Shown: piece after piece, positions 1 through 8,076 of the stretch | Position numbering within the stretch: the stretch's first letter is position 1 | Layout: the number at the start of each line of letters is the position of its first letter | Source of the DNA: Pseudomonadota bacterium | GTDB lineage: Bacteria; Pseudomonadota; Gammaproteobacteria; SZUA-229 | DNA length: 11,513 nt | Reading direction: 5' to 3' | Assembly: GCA_030673345.1 (NCBI GenBank) | Contig: DAOVJH010000017.1 | Location: 1-11,513 of the forward strand | Made by a program: the position numbers and the translations under genes | The notes under the pieces: generated by a model | Database searches by the model: none | Told to the model about the DNA's origin: nothing | What the model saw: the letters and a program-made list of their open reading frames with translations, nothing else

Positions 1-57
1 TGCCGCAGATATAATAGATGCCAGTACGATACTGCTTAGATGGCTATATTTATTCAT
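1..57 (-). CDS. 5' end of an exported protein, unidentified (partial, runs off the left edge)
   Basis: Read leftwards, the ATG at 57-55 opens a frame of 19 codons to the window edge without a stop: MNKYSHLSSIVLASIISAA. A short start with a lysine, then a hydrophobic stretch ending in small residues, looks like a Sec signal peptide, so the product is probably periplasmic or outer-membrane. A GGAGTG ribosome-binding site lies 7 nt upstream of the ATG, and a good sigma70-type promoter is found further right, which supports a real gene start. The mature protein is outside the window, so the function cannot be told. Its position divergent from a pst operon would fit a phosphate-related porin or binding protein, but this is only a guess. 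Confidence 0.6.
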   Translation of the reverse strand, partial: MNKYSHLSSIVLASIISAA

Positions 58-64
58 TGTTATT

Positions 65-70
65 CACTCC
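65..70 (-). promoter_or_regulatory. ribosome-binding site of the leftward partial gene
   Basis: On the minus strand this reads GGAGTG, 7 nt before the ATG at 57. It is the main support for that start codon. Confidence 0.6.
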
Positions 71-125
71 ATTTATTTAACTGCTTATTTGGTTGCGTGG
101 TGTAACAGTTCCACACGAACGTCCG

Positions 126-154
126 ATTATATATTGAACTTCATATGCTGTCTG
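126..154 (-). promoter_or_regulatory. sigma70-type promoter for the leftward partial gene
   Basis: The minus strand carries a perfect -10 TATAAT (131-126) and a -35-like CAGACA (154-149, 4 of 6 to TTGACA), separated by exactly 17 nt. Transcription would begin near position 119, giving an untranslated leader of about 60 nt before the ATG at 57. I saw no convincing Pho box overlapping it. Confidence 0.45.
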
Positions 155-221
155 TTAGTGATTCTTGTTCATTAATTATCTTTTTAGTAGCACATACGGA
201 TCTGGCGTCCCGGTTGCAATC

Positions 222-255
222 GAATCTGGGAAATCTGGGGACAGTATACCTAACT
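222..255. repeat. possible remnant of a REP-associated transposase (RAYT) end
   Basis: The stretch contains two tandem AATCTGGG-type units (starting at 223 and 232) followed by GGGGACAGTATACCTAACT. From memory, a GGGGACAGTATAC(C/T)TAA motif preceded by repeated TCTGGG/TTCCGGG units is common at the edges of IS200-like REP-associated tyrosine transposase genes in environmental proteobacteria. No transposase gene is present here, so this would be a leftover end or solitary repeat. The match is recalled, not computed. Confidence 0.35.
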
Positions 256-291
256 ACAGATTAGACTTTTTCACTGTAGACTTTGTTTTCT

Positions 292-361
292 AATGTCCGC
301 TTTGTACCAAGCATACTGCGTTAGGTCAATTTCCCTGATGTCTGCTTTGTGGTGAGCAGAC
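292..361. repeat. pair of 14-bp imperfect direct repeats, second one forming a hairpin
   Basis: AATGTCCGCTTTGT (292-305) and GATGTCTGCTTTGT (337-350) match at 12 of 14 positions, 45 bp apart. The second copy begins a perfect inverted repeat, GTCTGCT (340-346) with AGCAGAC (355-361), around an 8-nt loop. A related TAGACTTT occurs twice at 262-269 and 277-284. Similar TGTCYGCTTTG sequences recur between genes in many gammaproteobacteria, which suggests decayed repeat elements rather than a regulatory site. Confidence 0.4.
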
Positions 362-452
362 TGCCAGAACCGTATGTACCATCGGCCGTTATAGGTCGAC
401 AACAGGCATTGATACACCAGTAACTCAAGCATGATCTGGCATTATTTCCATA

Positions 453-491
453 TATTCATCAAACTGTCACATCCTGTAATATCTTTGTAAC
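453..491 (+). promoter_or_regulatory. two PhoB-binding sites (Pho boxes) upstream of pstC
   Basis: TATTCATCAAACTGTCAC (453-470) and CTGTAATATCTTTGTAAC (474-491) each match the E. coli Pho box consensus CTGTCATAWAWCTGTCAY at 14 of 18 positions by my alignment. Each is a pair of 7-bp half-sites spaced at 11 bp. The two boxes start 21 bp apart, one base short of the usual 22. Their place directly before the pst-pho operon supports activation by PhoB~P under phosphate starvation. Confidence 0.7.
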
Positions 492-501
492 ATCACGGCG
501 A

Positions 502-507
502 TAAACT
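502..507 (+). promoter_or_regulatory. possible -10 element of the PhoB-dependent pstC promoter
   Basis: TAAACT matches TATAAT at 4 of 6 and begins 11 nt after the downstream Pho box, where PhoB-activated promoters usually have their -10 because the Pho box replaces the -35. This places the transcription start at about 513-515, on the pstC ATG itself. GATAAA (500-505) is an alternative reading with the same consequence. Confidence 0.35.
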
Positions 508-513
508 TGCCGC

Positions 514-2736
514 ATGAAAGATCAGTCATTACAAACGCCAATGAAAGCACGTTATAACCAGCGTGCCTTAAAAGACCGCCTGACACGGTATTTTGTAGGA
601 GCTGGTGGCATCAGTGTCATTATCGCTATCTTGTTGATCTTCTTTTATCTGCTCTATGTTGTTGTGCCCATGTTTGGCTCAGCTGAGATCAAAGAAAGCG
701 TCACCTATATCTCCCCTGGTGAAGGCAAAACCCTGCATCTTGGCCTTGAGGAACAAGGCACTATCGGTGTCCGCTTTACCGATAACGGACATATCATCTT
801 CTTCAGCACAGATTCTGGTGTAATAGTTCAGGATATAGATCTGACGCTACCTGCGCGAATAACCAGCGTTTCATCGAACCTTGATCTTGTCGTTTTAGGC
901 CTCGAAAATGGTTCCGCACTGGCAGTTCGTTATAAGTTTGACCTTAGTTATCCGGATGATATACGCACCCTGACCCCCAGACTCGAATACCCATTGGGTG
1001 AAGAACTGCTGTCACTGGACGAATCAGAACAGGCATTAACGCAGGTCGTGGTGCAATTAAATGAAGATGGCGCCGGTCTTGCAGCCACCACGATCGACAA
1101 CCGTTTGGTCGCTACACGTTATCTGCGTGAAGAATCGTTTATCAGTGGCGATATCAGCATCGAGCTGGAATCAAAATCTGAACTTGCAATAGAAACCAGT
1201 ATCGATTCGATTATCCTGACACCGGCACTTGATCATTTATATACCGCCACATCAGGCGGCACACTAACTGATTACTCACTGGATGAAGACGGCTTCGATG
1301 GCAATACAACAGAATATAATTTCATACAGGAAATAACCCGGCTTAAGCTGCTGCTTGGCGGCTCGTCATTATTGATCGGGCTGGAAAATGGCGAAGTACA
1401 GCAATGGATGTCGGTACGAAAAGATGGCGGCAGAGAATTAACCTTCATCCGCGCTTTTCCTAAGAATGGCGATAACAACAGGCAGGCGGTTACTTATATC
1501 GCAACTGAGCAGCAACGAAAAGGTTTTGCAGTTGCTGACAGCAAAGGCAGTATCACGCTCTATTACTCGACATCACAGAGAACGCTGGCAGACATCAATA
1601 CCGCAGAAACGTCTATCGAGAACATGGCCTGGTCTACACGTGCGCAACACCTGTTAGTCGCTGATGATAAAAACCAGCTGCACCTGTACCAGGTACATAA
1701 TGAATACCCGGAAATCTCCTGGGACGTGCTGTGGGGCAAGGTCTGGTACGAAGGTTATGATGAAGCAGACTATATCTGGCAATCATCCGCATCGACCAAT
1801 GAATTTGAGCCTAAGTTCAGCTTGATGCCATTATCTTTCGGTACCATCAAAGCAGCTTTTTATGCGATGATTTTCGCAGTGCCTATCGCTATCTTCGGCG
1901 CTATTTTTACCGCCCAGTTCATGGCACCGCGAATGCGCCAGACAGTAAAACCGTCGATCGAGATCATGGAAGCATTGCCGACGGTAATCCTCGGTTTTCT
2001 TGCCGGGTTATGGCTCGCTCCCTATGTAGAAACCCACCTCGCGGGTATCTTTACCCTGCTGCTCATCTTACCGGCTGGCTTTATACTCTGTGCCTGGCTG
2101 TGGCGTTTCGTTCCCAACAAATCGGTTTTTGAAGGCTGGGAAGCCCTGATATTAATTCCAGTCGTGCTGTTTTTAATCTGGTTATCAATGGTCTTGAGTT
2201 CACCGATCGAAATACTATTTTTTGATGGTGACCTGCGTTCACACATGAGTAATGAATGGGGTCTGAGTTATGACCAGCGCAATGCACTGGTGGTTGGTCT
2301 TATCATGGGTTTTGCTGTCATCCCTACGATATTTTCTATCGCAGAAGACGCGTTATTCAGTGTACCGCAACATCTGGTCCGCGGTTCTCTGGCACTGGGT
2401 GCAACCCGCTGGCAGACCATGACCAGCGTGGTTTTACCCGCTGCCAGTCCCGGTATTTTTTCAGCGATTATGATGGGTTTTGGCCGCGCCGTTGGTGAAA
2501 CCATGATCGTATTAATGGCGACAGGCAATACCCCGTTAATGGACATGAGTATCTTCCAGGGCATGCGCACGCTGGCAGCCAACCTGGCTGTCGAAGTCCC
2601 CGAGGCTGAGGTTTTCAGTACTCACTATCGCGTTCTGTTCCTCGCCGCATTAATCCTGTTTCTGTTCACTTTCGTGTTCAACACGCTGGCAGAGATAATT
2701 CGTCATCGCTTACGTCAGAGGTATAGTGGTTTATGA
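514..2736 (+). CDS. pstC: phosphate ABC transporter permease PstC, long form with periplasmic beta-propeller-like domain
   Basis: One of two inner-membrane channel subunits of the high-affinity phosphate importer PstSCAB. The protein has 740 residues, against 319 in E. coli. A first membrane segment lies near residues 27-52. About 56-415 form a soluble, presumably periplasmic stretch with WD40-like strands, for example LLIGLENGEVQQW and LLVADDKNQLHLYQV. The permease core follows from about 437 to the end, with roughly seven further membrane segments. The coupling (EAA) loop reads GSLALGAT at 624-631 and is followed by VLPAASPG. PstC proteins with such N-terminal extensions are known in Pseudomonas and Vibrio, so the extension is a family trait, not a local fusion. 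An in-frame TAA at 502-504 limits the start to ATG 514 or ATG 541; neither has a Shine-Dalgarno sequence. It is the first gene of the operon, and its stop overlaps the pstA start. Confidence 0.93.
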   Translation: MKDQSLQTPMKARYNQRALKDRLTRYFVGAGGISVIIAILLIFFYLLYVVVPMFGSAEIKESVTYISPGEGKTLHLGLEEQGTIGVRFTDNGHIIFFSTDSGVIVQDIDLTLPARITSVSSNLDLVVLGLENGSALAVRYKFDLSYPDDIRTLTPRLEYPLGEELLSLDESEQALTQVVVQLNEDGAGLAATTIDNRLVATRYLREESFISGDISIELESKSELAIETSIDSIILTPALDHLYTATSGGTLTDYSLDEDGFDGNTTEYNFIQEITRLKLLLGGSSLLIGLENGEVQQWMSVRKDGGRELTFIRAFPKNGDNNRQAVTYIATEQQRKGFAVADSKGSITLYYSTSQRTLADINTAETSIENMAWSTRAQHLLVADDKNQLHLYQVHNEYPEISWDVLWGKVWYEGYDEADYIWQSSASTNEFEPKFSLMPLSFGTIKAAFYAMIFAVPIAIFGAIFTAQFMAPRMRQTVKPSIEIMEALPTVILGFLAGLWLAPYVETHLAGIFTLLLILPAGFILCAWLWRFVPNKSVFEGWEALILIPVVLFLIWLSMVLSSPIEILFFDGDLRSHMSNEWGLSYDQRNALVVGLIMGFAVIPTIFSIAEDALFSVPQHLVRGSLALGATRWQTMTSVVLPAASPGIFSAIMMGFGRAVGETMIVLMATGNTPLMDMSIFQGMRTLAANLAVEVPEAEVFSTHYRVLFLAALILFLFTFVFNTLAEIIRHRLRQRYSGL

Positions 2737-4424
2737 TTCGCTCAGATATACAATCATGGTTCAAAGGCGGCACACCGTGGATCTGGTTAAATGCCGGCGC
2801 CATCGCTATCGCACTGGTCGCCGTGTTCGGATTATTACTGCTGATCCTGTTTCGCGGCATGAGCCATTTCTGGCCAGCCAATGTTGAAGCTTTTCATTAC
2901 CAGAATAATGAAAGTGCTTTAACTGTGATCGCCGAGATTATCGAATCTGAAACTGTACCACTGGAATCACTGCACAATATTAATCTCGATAAAAATGCTG
3001 ACGTCGGTGACGAGCAAGGCAACGTTACACGCTACCTGGTGAAGACCGGCAACCGTGATATCTTAGGCAGCGACTTTAGATGGTTGTATGACATCGACCT
3101 TATCGATCGTGAGCAACCAGAAAACCTGATGGCACTGGAACGCATCGAGTGGGGTAACTTCTATGGTTATCTGACAGCTGTTTATGAGAAAGACAAGGAT
3201 GGAAACGAGCAGCTGGTTGCAGATGGCGACAGAGCATGGACTGCTTTCATCAAACACTTACATAGAACCATCGATATCCGTGAACAGATATTAGAACTGG
3301 AACAGGGTGATATCGGCGCAATAAATTATCAGCTGGAAAGGTTACGTCTGAAAGAAAAACGTCTGCAGCTCGATGATGAGTTAACTGAAACTGAAATCAA
3401 AAAACTGACTGATCAGCGAAAAGATCTAAAACAGGAATATGATGTGCTGTTAAAACAGACACAGAAACTGTATCAACAGATCAACCGTGATTCGATCAGA
3501 GCAACCGTGATGGACGGCAGCGAAGTCACTATACCATTAGAAAAAATTGTAAAAGCCTGGCAGCCAAATAAGATGTCATTCTTAAACAAGATCGGCTTCT
3601 ATATTCATACACTATGGGCTTTTATTACTGAAGATCCACGCGAAGCCAATACCGAGGGCGGCATCTTTCCCGCCATCTTCGGTACGGTAATGATGGTTAT
3701 GCTGATGGCCGTGCTAGTTACACCCTTCGGTGTCATCGCTGCCGTGTACCTGCGTGAATATGCAAAACAGGGTGTTTTAACCCGTATCATCCGTATCACA
3801 GTAAACAATCTTGCCGGTGTGCCATCCATCGTCTACGGTATATTTGGTTTAGGCTTTTTTGTATACTTTCTCGGTGGCAGTATCGATGCATTATTTTTCC
3901 CGGAAGCACTACCTGCGCCGACATTCGGCACGCCGGGACTGTTATGGTCATCACTAACGCTGGCCTTACTGACATTGCCTGTAGTAATCGTTGCAACTGA
4001 GGAAGGATTATCACGCATACCCAGGAGTTTGCGCGAAGGCAGTCTTGGGCTCGGCGCGACTAAAGCAGAAACATTGTGGCGCATCGTACTGCCGATGGCG
4101 AGCCCGGCGATCATGACTGGTTTGATCTTAGCCGTGGCTCGTGCCGCAGGTGAAGTTGCACCACTGATGCTGGTCGGCGTGGTAAAACTTGCACCCAGTC
4201 TGCCGCTGGACGGTAATTTCCCATTCATGCATCTCGACCGAAAATTTATGCATCTGGGTTTTCACATATACGATGTCGGTTTTCAGAGCCCGAATGTTGA
4301 AGCTGCCAGACCACTGGTCTATGCTACCTCCTTCCTGCTGGTCGTGGTCATCGTGTCACTCAACCTGACAGCAATCAATCTAAGAAACAGACTGCGTGAA
4401 AAATACCGCGCTCTTGATGGCTAA
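2733..4424 (+). CDS. pstA: phosphate ABC transporter permease PstA, with large periplasmic coiled-coil insert
   Basis: Second channel subunit of the phosphate importer, pairing with PstC and resting on the PstB dimer. The 563 residues exceed the roughly 300 of E. coli PstA. Membrane segment 1 is near 17-44. A soluble insert of about 250 residues follows, including a charged heptad-like stretch at about 180-252 (rich in L, E, K and Q, e.g. LERLRLKEKRLQLDDEL) that should form a coiled coil. The permease core then runs from about 309 to 556 with five more membrane segments. The coupling loop is GSLGLGAT at 436-443. An N-terminal extension of this kind is known in proteobacterial PstA (I believe Pfam DUF3333). 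The start ATG overlaps the pstC stop in an ATGA, so translation is probably coupled and the two products made in equal amounts. Confidence 0.93.
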   Translation: MIRSDIQSWFKGGTPWIWLNAGAIAIALVAVFGLLLLILFRGMSHFWPANVEAFHYQNNESALTVIAEIIESETVPLESLHNINLDKNADVGDEQGNVTRYLVKTGNRDILGSDFRWLYDIDLIDREQPENLMALERIEWGNFYGYLTAVYEKDKDGNEQLVADGDRAWTAFIKHLHRTIDIREQILELEQGDIGAINYQLERLRLKEKRLQLDDELTETEIKKLTDQRKDLKQEYDVLLKQTQKLYQQINRDSIRATVMDGSEVTIPLEKIVKAWQPNKMSFLNKIGFYIHTLWAFITEDPREANTEGGIFPAIFGTVMMVMLMAVLVTPFGVIAAVYLREYAKQGVLTRIIRITVNNLAGVPSIVYGIFGLGFFVYFLGGSIDALFFPEALPAPTFGTPGLLWSSLTLALLTLPVVIVATEEGLSRIPRSLREGSLGLGATKAETLWRIVLPMASPAIMTGLILAVARAAGEVAPLMLVGVVKLAPSLPLDGNFPFMHLDRKFMHLGFHIYDVGFQSPNVEAARPLVYATSFLLVVVIVSLNLTAINLRNRLREKYRALDG

Positions 4425-4458
4425 CACCCTTGATGATTAGAATCATTGGAAATTTATT

Positions 4459-5280
4459 ATGACTGAAGCAATAGCGACAAAGATCGATCCATCATTACTC
4501 ACCGCGTCTACTGACACGGGTCATGTAGAGATCTGTATGGACGTTAAAAATCTCAATTTATTTTATGGTGAAGCGCAGGCGTTAACCGATATCAGTTTCC
4601 AGATGAAAAAAAATCACGTGACTGCTTTTATCGGTCCTAGTGGTTGTGGTAAGTCAACGCTGCTGCGTTGTTTTAACCGCATGAATGATCTGGTCGATAG
4701 CGTACGTGTAGAAGGTGAAATCATTCTTGATGGTAAAAATATCTATGCACCGGATATAGACGTTACCTCACTTCGACAACGTGTTGGCATGGTGTTTCAA
4801 AAACCCAACCCCTTCCCTATGAGCATACTTGAAAATGTTGCTTACGGATTACGCCTACAGGGCATCAGCAAACGAAGCATTCTCGAAGAAAAAGTAGAAT
4901 GGGCACTTAAAGGCTCCGCACTGTGGGATGAAGTTAAAGATCGTCTGGATGAAAGCGCACTGGGACTGTCCGGTGGTCAGCAGCAACGTCTGGTCATCGC
5001 ACGTGCTATCGCTATCGAACCTGAGATATTACTGCTGGATGAACCGGCATCAGCGCTGGACCCGATATCCACATTAAAGATCGAAGAGCTTATATACGAA
5101 TTGAAATCGCAGTACACTATTCTTATCGTTACGCACAACATGCAGCAGGCTGCACGTGTGTCGGATGAAACCGCTTTTATGTACATGGGCGAGATGATCG
5201 AGTTTGGTAAAACGAATGAAATCTTTACCAACCCTGCGAAGAAACAGACAGAAGATTATATTACTGGCCGTTACGGCTAA
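4459..5280 (+). CDS. pstB: phosphate ABC transporter ATP-binding protein PstB
   Basis: Cytoplasmic ATPase that powers phosphate import (EC 7.3.2.1). All nucleotide-binding motifs are intact in the 273 residues: Walker A GPSGCGKS at 59-66, the Q-loop in [10 protein letters not shown], the ABC signature LSGGQQQR at 170-177, Walker B ILLLDEP with D194 and E195, and the switch histidine H226 in [18 protein letters not shown] and the CFNRMNDL segment are typical of PstB rather than other importers. The N-terminus is about 15 residues longer than the E. coli protein. GGAAA at 4448-4452 is a modest ribosome-binding site. The gene starts 34 nt after pstA in the same operon; a small palindrome (4433-4446) lies in that gap. 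Confidence 0.97.
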   Translation: MTEAIATKIDPSLLTASTDTGHVEICMDVKNLNLFYGEAQALTDISFQMKKNHVTAFIGPSGCGKSTLLRCFNRMNDLVDSVRVEGEIILDGKNIYAPDIDVTSLRQRVGMVFQKPNPFPMSILENVAYGLRLQGISKRSILEEKVEWALKGSALWDEVKDRLDESALGLSGGQQQRLVIARAIAIEPEILLLDEPASALDPISTLKIEELIYELKSQYTILIVTHNMQQAARVSDETAFMYMGEMIEFGKTNEIFTNPAKKQTEDYITGRYG

Positions 5281-5314
5281 TACGATATGACCAGCAATAT
5301 TTACATTAGGTAAC

Positions 5315-5318
5315 GAGG
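5315..5318 (+). promoter_or_regulatory. phoU ribosome-binding site
   Basis: GAGG lies 7 nt before the ATG at 5326 and fixes that start. The 45-nt gap after pstB shows no terminator, so phoU is probably read through from pstB. Confidence 0.5.
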
Positions 5319-5325
5319 TTTAATT

Positions 5326-6042
5326 ATGGACACAAATAGCACAAGCCAGCATATCTCACATAAGTTTGATGAAGAGATGGAGAGCCTTCGCAACCAGGTT
5401 TTAAAGATGGGCGGGCTGGTCGAACAACAGATCAACGGTGCGATAGAAGCACTACAGAATACCAATGCACCGGGGGCCGAAAAGATCATACTGAATGATC
5501 ATAAAGTGAATACACTCGAAGTTAATATCGACGAAGCATGTATACAGATATTGGCAAGACGCCAGCCCGCTGCTACCGACCTAAGGATGGTTGTCGCCGT
5601 CATCAAAACCATCACTGATCTCGAACGTATCGGTGATGAGGCAGAAAAAATAGCAAAGATGGCTCTGAGCCTTGCCGAAGACGATGCTGGCTTCAGCAGT
5701 CGTTATGCTGGCATCAAACATCTTGGTGCTCAGGTAAAATGCATGGTTCATGATGTACTCGACGCTTACGCACGACTGGATGTCGATGCAGCGATCAAAG
5801 TGGTACGTGATGATGAAGATGCTGATAGAGAATATCAGGACCTGATTCGAATGTTAATTACTTTCATAATGGAAGATCCCAGGCGAACATCAGAAGTACT
5901 TGATGTGATATGGGCCGCGCGCGCGTTAGAGCGTATCGGTGACCACGCAAAAAATATCGGCGAATATGTGATCTACCTGGTCAAGGGTAAAGACATACGC
6001 CATCTTGATCTTGATGAAGTTGAGAAAAATATTTTTTCATAA
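5326..6042 (+). CDS. phoU: phosphate signalling protein PhoU
   Basis: Cytoplasmic regulator that links the state of the Pst transporter to the PhoR kinase and keeps the Pho regulon off when phosphate is plentiful; loss in model bacteria derepresses the regulon. The 238 residues match the usual length of about 235-240. Two all-helical PhoU repeats are visible, each with the metal-binding E/DxxxD signature: DLERIGDEAEKIA around residues 98-110 and ALERIGDHAKNIGEYVIYL around 200-218. The N-terminal stretch (FDEEMESLRNQVLKMGGLVEQQI) is typical of the family. It sits between pstB and phoB, which fits its role as the link between transporter and two-component system. No truncation or unusual residue is seen. 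Confidence 0.96.
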   Translation: MDTNSTSQHISHKFDEEMESLRNQVLKMGGLVEQQINGAIEALQNTNAPGAEKIILNDHKVNTLEVNIDEACIQILARRQPAATDLRMVVAVIKTITDLERIGDEAEKIAKMALSLAEDDAGFSSRYAGIKHLGAQVKCMVHDVLDAYARLDVDAAIKVVRDDEDADREYQDLIRMLITFIMEDPRRTSEVLDVIWAARALERIGDHAKNIGEYVIYLVKGKDIRHLDLDEVEKNIFS

Positions 6043-6054
6043 CAGGCACTGGAC

Positions 6055-6735
6055 ATGACACATGCAAACCTTCTAATCGTTGAAGATGATCCTGGCATAC
6101 AGGACATGCTGAAGTATTCTTTAGCTGCAGAGGATTACACGCTGCACCATGCATATACTGTAAAAGAAGGCTGGCAGATAATTCAGGAGAAAGCTATCGA
6201 CCTGGTTTTACTCGACTGGATGCTGCCAGATAACAGCGGCATGGATCTGCTGCACCGTATCCGAAAATATCATTCGATGTTACCCGTCATCATGGTGACA
6301 GCTAAAACAGAAGAAGAGGACAAGATCCTTGGCCTCGATGTCGGCGCAGATGATTACGTAACCAAACCTTTTTCCGTACGTGAATTAAACTCGAGGATCC
6401 AGGCATTGTTACGCCGCTCCATGCCTGATGAGCAACCCATACATATCGGTGATCTGTTTTTAGACCCGGTAAGCCATCGTGTGAAAGTTAATGAGACACC
6501 GTTAGAGTTATCCCCTACCGAGTTTCGCTTATTGCATTACTTCATGTCACATGCCGATCGTGTATTTACACGAACACAATTACTCGACCAGGTCTGGGGT
6601 TCACAGGTGTATGTTGAAGAACGCACTGTCGATGTACATATAAGACGCTTGAGAAAACAGCTGCAGCCTTTTGGCCTGGATTCGCTGTTACAAACAGTTC
6701 ACGGCAGTGGCTATCGCTTCTCTAAACAGAAATGA
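6055..6735 (+). CDS. phoB: phosphate regulon response regulator PhoB
   Basis: DNA-binding response regulator that, once phosphorylated by PhoR, binds Pho boxes and activates transcription. The 226 residues show an N-terminal receiver domain (about 4-118) with acidic pocket E10-D11-D12, phosphoacceptor D54 in LLDWMLPD, switch T82 in MVTAKTEEED, and K104 in YVTKPF. A C-terminal OmpR/PhoB winged helix follows (about 130-225), with the family hallmarks LSPTEFRLLHYF and ERTVDVHIRRLRKQL. The gene begins 12 nt after phoU with only a weak AGG upstream, so it probably relies on operon transcription and translational coupling. Likely targets in this window are the Pho boxes before pstC and pstS, giving positive autoregulation of the operon that encodes it. 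Confidence 0.96.
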   Translation: MTHANLLIVEDDPGIQDMLKYSLAAEDYTLHHAYTVKEGWQIIQEKAIDLVLLDWMLPDNSGMDLLHRIRKYHSMLPVIMVTAKTEEEDKILGLDVGADDYVTKPFSVRELNSRIQALLRRSMPDEQPIHIGDLFLDPVSHRVKVNETPLELSPTEFRLLHYFMSHADRVFTRTQLLDQVWGSQVYVEERTVDVHIRRLRKQLQPFGLDSLLQTVHGSGYRFSKQK

Positions 6736-6745
6736 TGAGACAGTA

Positions 6746-8047
6746 ATGACACCTGACCGCATAACACCCAGCCTGAGACGAGAACTGGTATTACTCACTG
6801 CGTGGATGTTTTTCATGATGGTGATAGGCACGATAAATAATTCAACCGTTTTGTTTCTATTTATTGGCCTGCTGGTTTATGTGGTCTGGAACTTATACAA
6901 CCTGAACCAGCTTAGCAAATGGCTAGCCAACCCATCGAAACAGACACCAGATGTGATAGGCATCTGGGATGAAGTGTATTACCAGCTGTACCAGTTATAC
7001 AGACGGCAACGAAAATCACGCCGCAAGCTGACATCCATTCTTAATCGATTTCAAAAATCCACACAGGCGCTGCCCTACGCGACAATTATTTTAAATACGC
7101 TTAACGAGATCGAGTGGTTCAATCCTGCAGCAAGCAAGATGTTTGACCTGCATACAGGCATTGATATTGGTCAGCGTATCGACAATTTAATTCGCGCGCC
7201 AAAATTCGTTAATTACCTGTTAAAAAAAGATTTTAAAAAACCCTTAAAATTCCCAGTCAACCAGAAAAAAATAATATTAAACATCACGCCTTACGGTAAC
7301 GGACAATACTTGATAAGCGCACGTGATATAACAGCATTAAGTCAACTTGATGATATGCGACGTGATTTTATTTCAAACGCATCACACGAATTACGTACAC
7401 CACTAACTGTCATGTCTGGTTACATTGAATTTTTACAACACAAAGCAGACGAAAAAACAAAAGTTCCACTAGAAAACATTCATCAACAAACAGTACGGAT
7501 GAACAGGATCATTACTGAACTGATTGATCTGGCAAAACTGGAATCGTCAGCAAATGTTGATTATACGAATATAGTTGATATCAAAACCATATTAAACGAT
7601 ATATATACTGAGGCATGTTCTCTTGACCAGAATAGACATCATATCGAACTAATCATCGAAGATGAAAGCCAGGGCAACGATGCGACCACAAACTTACATG
7701 GAAGTTATGAAGAGTTACGCATGGCCTTTTCCAATTTACTAACCAATGCAATCCGCTACACACCTGAAGGAAAAGATATAAAATTATTTTCGACTACTCA
7801 CAAAACCGGTATCTCTATCGGTGTAAAAGATAGCGGTGTCGGCATAAATTATGAGCATATCCCAAGACTGACAGAGCGTTTTTACCGTGTTGATGAGGGG
7901 CGCTCCCGGGAACAAGGCGGGACAGGGCTTGGACTAGCTATCGTTAAACATGTACTCGACCGGCATGACGCGACTCTGCATATTTTAAGTGAACCGGGCA
8001 AAGGCAGCACCTTCTGTTGTGAGTTCCCTCTTTCGCACATAGAGTAA
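6746..8047 (+). CDS. phoR: phosphate regulon sensor histidine kinase PhoR
   Basis: Membrane-bound sensor kinase that phosphorylates PhoB when phosphate is scarce. I place the start at ATG 6746 (433 residues), with GAGA 5 nt upstream and 10 nt after the phoB stop. The upstream in-frame ATG at 6671 would add 25 residues lying wholly within phoB and lacks a ribosome-binding site. Two membrane segments near the N-terminus (about 13-50) have almost no periplasmic loop between them, typical of PhoR, which senses through PstSCAB/PhoU. A PAS-like domain lies at about 95-195. The HisKA box has H214 in SHELRTPL. The ATPase domain has N330 and N334 (NLLTNAIRYTP), DSGVG at 362-366, the F-box RFYRVD, and GGTGLGL at 391-397. 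All catalytic motifs are present. Confidence 0.94.
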   Translation: MTPDRITPSLRRELVLLTAWMFFMMVIGTINNSTVLFLFIGLLVYVVWNLYNLNQLSKWLANPSKQTPDVIGIWDEVYYQLYQLYRRQRKSRRKLTSILNRFQKSTQALPYATIILNTLNEIEWFNPAASKMFDLHTGIDIGQRIDNLIRAPKFVNYLLKKDFKKPLKFPVNQKKIILNITPYGNGQYLISARDITALSQLDDMRRDFISNASHELRTPLTVMSGYIEFLQHKADEKTKVPLENIHQQTVRMNRIITELIDLAKLESSANVDYTNIVDIKTILNDIYTEACSLDQNRHHIELIIEDESQGNDATTNLHGSYEELRMAFSNLLTNAIRYTPEGKDIKLFSTTHKTGISIGVKDSGVGINYEHIPRLTERFYRVDEGRSREQGGTGLGLAIVKHVLDRHDATLHILSEPGKGSTFCCEFPLSHIE

Positions 8048-8076
8048 AAAACGCTAATAGAGCAACCGATAGTTAC

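Larger units (their letters stand above)
58..513. other. non-coding region between the divergent leftward gene and pstC
   Basis: No credible coding frame is seen. From left to right it holds the ribosome-binding site and promoter of the leftward gene (65-154), a mobile-element-like motif (222-255), related short repeats and a small hairpin (262-361), and two Pho boxes with a possible -10 before pstC (453-507). The stretch 362-450 shows nothing I can name. Confidence 0.7.

Noticed and set aside
94..114. CTGTTAC on the minus strand as a Pho box for the leftward gene
   Set aside because: No second half-site is found 11 bp to either side, and it lies downstream of the predicted promoter.
2268..2582. 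Antisense open frame of 104 codons inside pstC
   Set aside because: It lies opposite highly conserved permease sequence, has no ribosome-binding site and encodes nothing recognisable. Similar antisense frames at 3833-4228 (pstA) and 10272-10664 (sat) were rejected for the same reasons.
4433..4446. Palindrome ATGATT-AG-AATCAT between pstA and pstB, as a terminator or operator
   Set aside because: The stem is only 6 bp of mostly A/T with no U-run, and pstB clearly belongs to the same operon. It may be chance or minor mRNA structure.
6671..6745. Upstream in-frame ATG that would lengthen PhoR by 25 residues
   Set aside because: It lies wholly inside phoB, lacks a ribosome-binding site, and the added residues (MAWIRCYKQFTAV...) are just phoB read in another frame. 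ATG 6746 has GAGA 5 nt upstream and directly follows the phoB stop.
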